Below, in pieces: positions 1-5,194 of a stretch of DNA of 5,205 bases (the stretch's first letter is position 1; every line of letters begins with the position of its first letter). The stretch is from Maritimibacter sp. (GTDB lineage Bacteria; Pseudomonadota; Alphaproteobacteria; Rhodobacterales; Rhodobacteraceae), in the NCBI GenBank assembly GCA_003520545.1, contig DOUP01000127.1, forward strand, positions 1-5,205, given 5' to 3'. The position numbers were made by a program, and so were the translations under genes. The notes beneath the pieces are model-generated. The model had not been told where the DNA came from and did no database searches. It saw nothing but the letters and a program-made list of their open reading frames with translations.

Positions 1-1
1 C

Positions 2-301
2 ACCGCGCGCGCCAAGGGCGTGGGGGAGCGCAAGGTGCTTTACGGTCACGCGCTGCGGGCCGCGATGGTGTCGATCATCCCGGTGCTCGGCATCCAGGCG
101 GGCTTCGTGCTCTCCGGGTCGGTCTTTATCGAGATCGTGTTTCAATGGCCCGGCGTCGGGCGGATGCTGGTCGATGCGATCCTGACCCGTGACATTCTTC
201 TGGTGCAGGGCGGGGTGGTCTTCGTCGCCGCCTGCTATGTCTTCTTCAACATCTGCGTGGACGTGGCGCAATCGCTGCTCGACCCGAGGATCAAGACATG
301 A
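2..301 (+). CDS. DppB-type peptide/nickel ABC transporter permease, C-terminal part (5' end outside window)
   Basis: This is the last 99 residues of an inner-membrane permease subunit of the peptide/opine/nickel (Dpp/Opp) ABC importer class; the full family is usually about 310-340 residues, so roughly the first two thirds are missing. The frame is open from base 2. The fragment starts inside the EAA cytoplasmic loop that docks on the ATPase (TARAKGVGERKV, then YGHALRAA). It continues with a hydrophobic segment, the family signature IEIVFQWPGVGRMLVDAI followed by TRD, a last membrane helix (about residues 67-86), and the typical DPR ending (LLDPRIKT). The stop codon overlaps the next start as ATGA, which indicates an operon with the following permease-ATPase fusion. 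The internal GTG at 20 is not the real start because the EAA motif begins upstream of it. Substrate cannot be told from this part. The family call is firm; peptide versus opine, nickel or sugar-peptide is open. Confidence 0.93.
   Translation, partial: TARAKGVGERKVLYGHALRAAMVSIIPVLGIQAGFVLSGSVFIEIVFQWPGVGRMLVDAILTRDILLVQGGVVFVAACYVFFNICVDVAQSLLDPRIKT
286..290 (+). promoter_or_regulatory. Shine-Dalgarno site of the permease-ATPase fusion gene
   Basis: GAGGA lies 7 bases upstream of the ATG at 298, within the last codons of the preceding permease gene. Together with the ATGA stop/start overlap at 298-301 it fixes the start of the fusion gene and suggests translational coupling. Confidence 0.75.
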
Positions 302-2166
302 GTTTTCTCAAGCTTCTGTTTCGCAACCGGCTTGCGGCCATGGGGGCGGTGGTTCTCGGGCTGATCCTGCTGCTCGTCGTGCTGATCCCGCTGCTTCCCT
401 TGCAGGACCCGGACGTGACCAACACCTCGAACCGGTTTCTGCCCCCCTTGTCGGACGGTCACCTGCTGGGCACCGATCACCTGGGGCGTGATCTTTTGGC
501 CCGTCTCCTGCATGGCACGCGGCTGTCGCTTGGCGTCGGCATCTCGGCGGCGCTGATCGCCGGAACCATCGGCTCGGCGGTGGGCATCATCGCGGGCTAT
601 TTCGGCGGGCGCGCCGACAACATCATCATGCGCGGTATCGATATGCTGATGGCCTTTCCCTATATCCTGCTGGCGCTCGCCATTGTCGCAGCACTTGGAC
701 CGGGCCTGTTCAACGCGCTGATCGCGGTGGCCGCGGTGAACATCCCGTTTTTCGCAAGAAATATCAGGGGGATCACCGTGGGCCTGGCGGGGCGCGAATT
801 CATTGATGCCGCGCGGCTGGCGGGCATGGGGCACACCCGGATCATCCTGACCGAGCTTTTGCCCAACGTGCTCTCGACCATCGTTATCGCCATGTCCACG
901 ACCGTGGGCTGGATGATCCTGGAGACCGCAGGGCTGTCGTTTCTCGGGCTGGGGAGCCAGCCTCCGCAGGCCGATCTGGGTTCGATGCTGGGCGAGGCGC
1001 GGTCGGCGCTGATAACGGACCCGCATACCTCGATCATTCCGGGGATCATGATTTTCCTGATCGTCATGTCGATCAACCTCCTGGGTGACGGGGTGCGCGA
1101 TGCGCTCGACCCGCGGTTACGCTCTGGCGCGTTGGCGCGGCCGCGGGCGCAGACTTTGGTCGAGCGCAAGGGCGACATTCCGACAGATGATCAGAAGGGG
1201 CTTCTGAATATCCAGAACCTTGAGACGCAGTTCCACGTCGGCAAGCGGGTCTACCGCGCGGTCAACGATGTGACGCTCTTCGTGAACCCCGGCGAGTGCC
1301 TTGGCGTGATCGGGGAAAGTGGCTCGGGCAAGTCGGTGACAGCGTTGTCGGTGATGGGGCTTGTCGCCTCGCCTCCCGGTGTGGTGACCGGGGGCGCGGT
1401 GCGCTACGAGGGGGAGGATTTGCTGTCTGCGCCCTTCGAGAGCCTGCGCCGGAAACGCGGCGACAAGGTTGCCTATATCTTCCAGGATCCGCTTTCGACA
1501 TTACATCCGCTCTACCGTGTCGGGGACCAGTTGATGGAGGCCATCCAGGTCCACCACAAGATGTCCGACAAGGAAGCGCGGGCCAAGGCGGTGGACCTGT
1601 TGAAGTCCGTCCGTATTCCCAACCCGGAAAGCCGGATCAGGAGCTATCCCCATGAAATGTCGGGCGGAATGCGGCAGCGGGTCGGGATTGCCATGGCGCT
1701 GGCCAATGACCCCGACGTGATCATCGCGGATGAGCCGACGACTGCCTTGGACGTGACCGTGCAGGCGCAAATCCTGGCCTTGCTTGACGATCTGCGGCGC
1801 GAGCGGGGGCTGGCCATTGTCTTTATCACCCATGACTTCGGCGTGGTGGCGCAGCTTTGTGACCGGGTCGCGGTGCTTTACGGCGGGCGGATCGTGGAGC
1901 AGGGGACGACCACCGACGTCCTCGATCATCCCGCGCATCCCTATACCAAACGTCTGATGGCCTGTGTGCCGGAACTGGGTGGCGGCAAGCGCAGGCTGGA
2001 GGCCATTCCGGGCCTGCCGCCGATGGTGTCCGACCTGCCGCCCGGCTGCGCCTTTGCGCCCCGCTGCGACAAGGCCACCGAGGCCTGTTCGCGAGGCGAG
2101 ATCGCGTTGGCAGGCTCCGGCACCCGCGCTGTCCGATGCATTCATCCCGAGGAGGAGATCGCATGA
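298..2166 (+). CDS. DppC-type permease fused to DppD/OppD-type ATPase (peptide/nickel-class ABC importer)
   Basis: One uninterrupted 622-residue frame joins two normally separate subunits. Residues 1 to about 273 are a DppC-type permease: a first membrane helix (about 12-34), the family motif GTDHLGRDLLARLLHGTRLSL (58-78), further helices near 78-102, 112-133, 136-153, 187-215 and 245-264, an EAA docking loop (EFIDAARLAGMG, 167-178), and the usual C-terminal LDPRLR (270-275). A polar linker of about 25-30 residues follows. Residues about 302-622 are the ATPase: Walker A GESGSGKS (339-346), Q-loop Gln396, signature MSGGMRQR (454-461), Walker B VIIADEP (474-480), D-loop TALD (482-485) and H-loop His512. 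All catalytic residues are present. The HPYTKRL motif and cysteines 584, 590, 597 and 614 form the C-terminal extension typical of OppD/DppD. It would supply one membrane half and one motor half of the pump, partnered by the upstream permease and downstream ATPase. Such fusions are known in this class, so this is probably a real gene organisation and not an error. The substrate is not determinable. Confidence 0.95.
   Translation: MSFLKLLFRNRLAAMGAVVLGLILLLVVLIPLLPLQDPDVTNTSNRFLPPLSDGHLLGTDHLGRDLLARLLHGTRLSLGVGISAALIAGTIGSAVGIIAGYFGGRADNIIMRGIDMLMAFPYILLALAIVAALGPGLFNALIAVAAVNIPFFARNIRGITVGLAGREFIDAARLAGMGHTRIILTELLPNVLSTIVIAMSTTVGWMILETAGLSFLGLGSQPPQADLGSMLGEARSALITDPHTSIIPGIMIFLIVMSINLLGDGVRDALDPRLRSGALARPRAQTLVERKGDIPTDDQKGLLNIQNLETQFHVGKRVYRAVNDVTLFVNPGECLGVIGESGSGKSVTALSVMGLVASPPGVVTGGAVRYEGEDLLSAPFESLRRKRGDKVAYIFQDPLSTLHPLYRVGDQLMEAIQVHHKMSDKEARAKAVDLLKSVRIPNPESRIRSYPHEMSGGMRQRVGIAMALANDPDVIIADEPTTALDVTVQAQILALLDDLRRERGLAIVFITHDFGVVAQLCDRVAVLYGGRIVEQGTTTDVLDHPAHPYTKRLMACVPELGGGKRRLEAIPGLPPMVSDLPPGCAFAPRCDKATEACSRGEIALAGSGTRAVRCIHPEEEIA
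2150..2157 (+). promoter_or_regulatory. Strong Shine-Dalgarno site of the second ATPase gene
   Basis: AGGAGGAG ends 5 bases before the ATG at 2163. It selects that ATG over the in-frame ATG at 2136, which would add nine unlikely residues. It lies inside the last codons (PEEEIA) of the fusion gene, whose stop overlaps the start as ATGA. Confidence 0.9.
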
Positions 2167-3116
2167 GTATCGCTCTGAAAGTCGACGGTCTGGCCAAGAC
2201 CTTTCCGATCTCGGGTGGGTTGTTCGGGCGGCAAAAGGCCGGCGTGCGTGCGGTGCGGCCGATGAGCTTTGAGGTGCCGACCGGAGAAACCCTTGGGATC
2301 GTTGGGGAATCCGGCTGCGGAAAGTCCACGTTGGCACGGATGCTCGTGGGGCTCTTGGAGCCGACCGAGGGGACCATCGAGATCGAAGGCAAGGCATTGG
2401 ACAATGCCGACCCGGCCAAGTTCGGGCGGTTGATCCAGTACATGTTTCAGGATCCGGTGTCGTCGCTCAACCCGCGCAAGACGATCAAGCAGATCATGGA
2501 AGTCCCGCTCAAGCGGCTCTATGGAATGGGGAGGGCGGAGCGTGACAAGCGGATCGGCGAGATTTTCGACAGCGTGAACCTGAGGTCCGAGTTCCTGGAA
2601 CGTTACCCGCACGAGTTTTCCGGCGGGCAGGCGCAGCGGATCGGGGTGGCGCGCGCGCTTGCGGCAGCGCCCCGGATCATCATTCTGGATGAGCCCGTGT
2701 CGGCTTTGGACGTGTCGGTGCAGGCGCAGGTGCTCAATCTACTGCGCGATCTGAAGGGCGAGTTCGGGTTGACATATCTCTTTATTTCCCACGACTTAGC
2801 CGTGGTCGAAGCGGTGTCTGACCGGATTGTCGTGCTCTACTTCGGGTCGGTCGTGGAGATCGGGAAGGCGGAAGAGGTCTTTGCCAATCCGCGCCATCCC
2901 TATACCAAGCTGCTCGCGGAGTCCGCACCCGTGGTGGGACGGCCTTTGAAAGCGCCGGAGCAGAAAGACAGCGAGCTTCCGGACCCGTTGAACCCGCCAC
3001 CGGGCTGTGCATTCGCCACGCGATGCCCGCGTGCGACCGACCAATGCAGGCGAGAAGAGCCGCGCCTCGAAGCCATGGGAGGGGATCAGTATGCAGCCTG
3101 TTTCCACCCGCTCTGA
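2163..3116 (+). CDS. DppF/OppF-type ATPase of peptide/nickel-class ABC importer
   Basis: A 317-residue cytoplasmic ATP-binding subunit, a normal length for OppF/DppF. It would pair with the ATPase half of the preceding fusion protein to drive uptake by ATP hydrolysis. Visible motifs in order: Walker A GESGCGKST (48-56), Q-loop Gln96 in FQDPVSSLNPR, signature FSGGQAQRI (152-160), Walker B IIILDEP (172-178), D-loop SALD (180-183), H-loop His210, then HPYTKLL (245-251) and the oligopeptide-transporter C-terminal region with cysteines 282, 288, 295 and 313. The SALDVSVQAQVLNLL stretch and the NPR after the Q-loop are typical of the F subunit. The start at 2163 is supported by a strong Shine-Dalgarno site and by the ATGA overlap with the fusion gene. 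Its last 26 bases also encode the start of the downstream GntR regulator. All catalytic residues look intact. It could equally be named DppF, OppF, GsiA-like or nickel-type; the motif set does not separate these. Confidence 0.95.
   Translation: MSIALKVDGLAKTFPISGGLFGRQKAGVRAVRPMSFEVPTGETLGIVGESGCGKSTLARMLVGLLEPTEGTIEIEGKALDNADPAKFGRLIQYMFQDPVSSLNPRKTIKQIMEVPLKRLYGMGRAERDKRIGEIFDSVNLRSEFLERYPHEFSGGQAQRIGVARALAAAPRIIILDEPVSALDVSVQAQVLNLLRDLKGEFGLTYLFISHDLAVVEAVSDRIVVLYFGSVVEIGKAEEVFANPRHPYTKLLAESAPVVGRPLKAPEQKDSELPDPLNPPPGCAFATRCPRATDQCRREEPRLEAMGGDQYAACFHPL
3077..3084 (+). promoter_or_regulatory. Shine-Dalgarno site of the GntR regulator gene, inside the ATPase gene
   Basis: GGGAGGGG, with GGAGG ending 8 bases before the ATG at 3091, supports that start although it lies 26 bases inside the upstream gene. 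The longer in-frame extension to 3007 only reads through ATPase coding sequence, and there is no ATG, GTG or TTG alternative just downstream before the DNA-binding domain. Confidence 0.8.
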
Positions 3117-3858
3117 ACTGAGCGGTCAAAAGCTGTCGCGCCCCGCGCAAGTTGCTGAATCTATAAAGAAATTTATCGTGACCGAGGGGCTTGTGCCGGG
3201 CGATCGTATCCCGTCTGAACCGGAGTTGATCGAACGCTTCGGGATGGCGAAAGGCACGATCCGCGAGGCGCTTCGGATATTGGATGCGCAGGGTCTGGTG
3301 AAGTCGCGGACCGGGCCGGGGGGAGGCACTTTCGTGCACGAAGTGTCGCGGGAACGTGCCGAGGCGCTGTTGGGAAATTACTTTTATTTCAAGGACCTGA
3401 CCATCTCGGACGTGTACCAGTTGCGCCGGGTTCTGGAGCCGGAGCTGGTGGCCAGCCTTGCGGGCAACCTGCCGCCGCGCGTGATCGAAGACCTTGAGGC
3501 GATCCTTGCTTCCTATGCCGAACCGGCGACCACCGATGAGGAGGAGCGCGACCAGCATGTGGCCTCGCTCAGGTTCCACAAAGTCCTGGCGGACCAGACA
3601 TCTAACCCTTTGTTATCCTTCGTGATTGGTTTCATGCTGACCATTCTGTCGGACATCACGGTTTCGCGTCGTCTTTACACCCCTATCAACCTTGATCTCT
3701 GGGCGCGGGGGCGCGATTATCAGACCCGGTTGCTGGAGGCGTTGAAAGAGGGCGACAGCAAGGCGGCGCGGGCGATCATGACGGCGCATATGCAGACCGC
3801 GCAGCCGCTCATGGAGGGGCAGGAAGCCTTCTCGTTGAAGCGGTTCATCTCGGATTAA
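3091..3858 (+). CDS. GntR-family transcriptional regulator, FadR subfamily with FCD domain
   Basis: A 255-residue DNA-binding repressor/activator, a usual length for the FadR/FCD group. Residues about 14-83 are the winged helix-turn-helix: PGDRIPSEPELIERFGMAKG, then TIREALRILDAQGLV as recognition helix and following helix, and the wing SRTGPGGGTFV. Residues about 105-245 form the all-helical FCD effector domain (YQLRRVLEPELVASLAG; LRFHKVLADQTSNPLL; LLEALKEGD; TAHM). FCD domains usually bind a metal through an Asp and three His. By eye-alignment these positions are Ser159, His163, Gln211 and His233, so two ligands appear changed. The gene starts inside the upstream ATPase gene with its own Shine-Dalgarno site, so it is probably translated from the transporter mRNA. 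The likely job, inferred from position, is to control this importer in response to its substrate or a breakdown product, possibly with autoregulation. The effector is unknown; FCD regulators mostly sense organic acids, sugar acids or amino-acid derivatives. The family call is very secure, the target is inferred. Confidence 0.95.
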   Translation: MQPVSTRSELSGQKLSRPAQVAESIKKFIVTEGLVPGDRIPSEPELIERFGMAKGTIREALRILDAQGLVKSRTGPGGGTFVHEVSRERAEALLGNYFYFKDLTISDVYQLRRVLEPELVASLAGNLPPRVIEDLEAILASYAEPATTDEEERDQHVASLRFHKVLADQTSNPLLSFVIGFMLTILSDITVSRRLYTPINLDLWARGRDYQTRLLEALKEGDSKAARAIMTAHMQTAQPLMEGQEAFSLKRFISD

Positions 3859-3887
3859 GCCGGGGTCGCAAGGCGCGTTAACCGGCT
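3858..3887 (+). terminator. Weak hairpin just after the regulator gene (possible terminator)
   Basis: AGCCGG at 3858-3863 can pair with CCGGCT at 3882-3887, a 6-bp stem with an 18-base loop, overlapping the last base of the regulator stop codon. No T-run follows, so it is a poor intrinsic terminator. It is listed because it is the only hairpin at the operon end; it could be chance. Confidence 0.2.
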
Positions 3888-4063
3888 AAATCCGCCCCGC
3901 ACAGGGCGTATGATTTCCATATGATTTGTATATGAAACCCATATGCGCGATCGCGGGCGGTCGGGACCCTTAACGCCGCGCGCGTTGACCGTATCGTGAG
4001 AAGGGACCAGTCTCGACCGTGCCGTGGCTTGTTCCCGGGCCGCAGGCGTCGTAACCCGAACCG
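3859..4063. other. Intergenic region between the regulator gene and the AbrB-family gene
   Basis: This 205-base gap is the only sizeable non-coding stretch. It holds the weak hairpin at its left end, the 11-base phased TATG block, and an imperfect direct repeat of 14 bases (11 identical) starting at 3985 and 4013 (TTGACCGT and TCGACCGT cores). TTGACC at 3985-3990 would serve as a -35 box, but nothing resembling a -10 box follows at 16-18 bases. I see no tRNA, riboswitch or convincing structured RNA. The promoter of the downstream gene is probably here, but its exact place cannot be fixed. Confidence 0.8.
3908..3945. repeat. Four TATG boxes at exact 11-base spacing (candidate operator or promoter region)
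   Basis: TATG begins at 3909, 3920, 3931 and 3942, each 11 bases apart, that is about one DNA turn. The units read TATGATTTCCA, TATGATTTGTA, TATGAAACCCA and then TATG followed by GC-rich sequence. The block also has dyad character: CATATG at 3918-3923 and at 3940-3945 flank a central ATAT (3930-3933), and 20 of 28 positions are symmetrical. It is an AT-rich island in an otherwise GC-rich gap between the regulator gene and the AbrB-family gene. TATGAT also matches a -10 hexamer at five of six positions, but I find no good -35 at the right distance. A regulator-binding region, perhaps for the adjacent GntR protein, is a reasonable inference; the sequence alone does not show it. Confidence 0.5.
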
Positions 4064-5152
4064 ATGGCCCGATTGTCCCCTCCCAACCTCGCCCCCCTGT
4101 CGCACTGGGCGTTCTCCGCGCTGATCCTTGCATCGGGAGCCGCGCTGGGCGTCGTCTTCATGTGGCTGGGGACACCGCTGCCCTTCATGCTGGGGAGCCT
4201 GATCTCGTCTGCCGTGATCGCGATGCGCTGGGGGCCGAGCTTCCCCATGGGCTACGAGTTCCCGCCGCGCATCCGGCAGGTTTTCGTGGGCGTCATCGGG
4301 GTGATGATCGGGGCGCAGGTTTCGCCGGAATTGCTGGCGCTGCTTCCGAAGATGGCGGTGTCGATCCCTGCCGTGATCGCCTTCGTGGTTCTGGCGCATG
4401 GTGGCAACTACCTGATTTTTCGCCGGTTGGGCGGGCTCGACAAGCATACGGCCTTTTACTCGGGCACGCCCGGCGGGCTGCTGGAGTCCATCGCGTTTGG
4501 CGAGGAGGACGGGGCGGATATCCGCGTGCTGACGATCATGCAGTTTCTGCGGATCATCGTCGTTGTGATGATCCTGCCGGTCGCGATTTCGATTTACGAA
4601 GGGGCGCCGGTCGGGTCGGCGGCGGGGCTATCCACCTCCACGCAAGCGGCCCAGGCGATGGATATCGTGCTGACTTTCGTTTTCGCCCTGATCGGGCTGT
4701 GGATCGGCACCGCGATCCGGGTGCCGGCGGCGCAGTTGACCGGGCCGCTTCTGGTCGTAGGCATCGCCTCGGCCTTCGGGCTGATCGACCTCGTGATCCC
4801 CGGTTGGCTGGTGGGCAGCGCGCAGGTCGTTCTGGGCGCCGGGCTTGGGCTTCGCTTTGTCGGGCTGACGCGCCGGATGCTGGTGCAGGGCGTCGGGCTG
4901 GCGACCTTGTCGGGCGGCTTCATGCTCGCCCTCGGTGGGGCGATTTCCTACGCGCTGGCGGTGTCGGTCGACCTGGATCTGGAGATGCTCATCATCAGCT
5001 TTGCACCGGGTGGTGTGACCGAGATGAGCCTGATCGCGCTGTCACTGGCCGCCAACCCCGCCTTCGTCACGCTGCATCACCTCGTGCGGATTTTGGCCGC
5101 TGTCGGGGAATTGGCGCTGGTGAAGCGCATGGGCTGGCTCAACCGCTCGTAA
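4064..5152 (+). CDS. AbrB-duplication family polytopic membrane protein (function unknown)
   Basis: A 362-residue, very hydrophobic inner-membrane protein with about ten membrane segments. It belongs to the family with two tandem 'AbrB duplication' domains, commonly but misleadingly annotated as ammonia monooxygenase or AbrB-type regulator. The duplication is visible: GTPLPFMLGSL (36-46) matches VPAAQLTGPLL (220-230), and TPGGLLESIAFGEEDGADIR (135-154) plus the following QFLRIIVVV matches APGGVTEMSLIALSLAANPA (314-333) plus HHLVRILAAV. The repeated PGG-xx-E motif is the family hallmark. There is no DNA-binding AbrB swapped-hairpin domain and no copper-site features of ammonia monooxygenase. 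A transporter-like role is plausible but the substrate is not established. The ATG at 4064 is the first possible start (in-frame TAA at 4052) and fits the family N-terminus, but no clear Shine-Dalgarno sequence precedes it. It lies 205 bases after the regulator gene on the same strand, so it may be in the same regulon or separate. Family call firm, start moderately sure. Confidence 0.9.
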   Translation: MARLSPPNLAPLSHWAFSALILASGAALGVVFMWLGTPLPFMLGSLISSAVIAMRWGPSFPMGYEFPPRIRQVFVGVIGVMIGAQVSPELLALLPKMAVSIPAVIAFVVLAHGGNYLIFRRLGGLDKHTAFYSGTPGGLLESIAFGEEDGADIRVLTIMQFLRIIVVVMILPVAISIYEGAPVGSAAGLSTSTQAAQAMDIVLTFVFALIGLWIGTAIRVPAAQLTGPLLVVGIASAFGLIDLVIPGWLVGSAQVVLGAGLGLRFVGLTRRMLVQGVGLATLSGGFMLALGGAISYALAVSVDLDLEMLIISFAPGGVTEMSLIALSLAANPAFVTLHHLVRILAAVGELALVKRMGWLNRS

Positions 5153-5172
5153 CGATCATGGCGCGGCGTAGG

Positions 5173-5194
5173 CGGACTTATCGCGATAAGTCCG
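5173..5194. repeat. Perfect 22-base palindrome after the AbrB-family gene (hairpin or operator)
   Basis: The half-site CGGACTTATCG is followed directly by its exact reverse complement, 21 bases after the stop codon of the membrane-protein gene. As RNA it could fold into a 9-bp stem with a CGCG loop, identical on either strand. No T-run follows in either direction, so it is not a classical intrinsic terminator, although a bidirectional hairpin at an operon end is plausible. The alternative is a dimeric regulator site for a gene beyond the window, or a dispersed genomic palindrome. Confidence 0.6.

Noticed and set aside
235..1026. Long open frame on the minus strand (263 codons) opposite the permease domain
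   Set aside because: Its product is a low-complexity Arg/Gln/His-rich sequence with no recognisable domain, and it lies opposite an unmistakable permease. It is a shadow of GC-rich coding DNA.
2136..2162. Earlier in-frame ATG for the second ATPase
   Set aside because: It adds nine residues of read-through from the fusion gene; the strong Shine-Dalgarno site and ATGA junction favour 2163.
1501..2443. Overlapping minus-strand open frames opposite the ATPase domains
   Set aside because: Arg/Pro/Ser-rich translations without family motifs, antisense to intact ABC ATPase motifs. No ribosome sites or promoters seen.
3007..3090. Earlier in-frame ATG for the GntR regulator
   Set aside because: The extra 28 residues are out-of-frame ATPase coding sequence, and the Shine-Dalgarno at 3077-3084 points to 3091.
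2782..3579. Minus-strand open frame (265 codons) across the ATPase and regulator genes
   Set aside because: It spans two well-supported plus-strand genes and its translation has no recognisable domain.
3947..3954. GCGATCGC 8-base palindrome
   Set aside because: Short palindromes of this composition are common in GC-rich genomes; one copy carries no weight.
3985..4014. Sigma-70 promoter starting at TTGACC
   Set aside because: The -35 match is good, but no -10-like hexamer lies 16-18 bases downstream.
3878..4447. Minus-strand open frames spanning the intergenic gap and the start of the membrane-protein gene
   Set aside because: They would cover the gap, but their translations are Arg/His/Gln-rich, have no domain, and mostly run antisense to the conserved AbrB-duplication repeat.
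4064..5152. Ammonia monooxygenase or AbrB transcription factor
   Set aside because: These labels are common for the family, but the protein is a polytopic membrane protein with an internal duplication and has neither enzyme metal-site features nor a DNA-binding AbrB fold.
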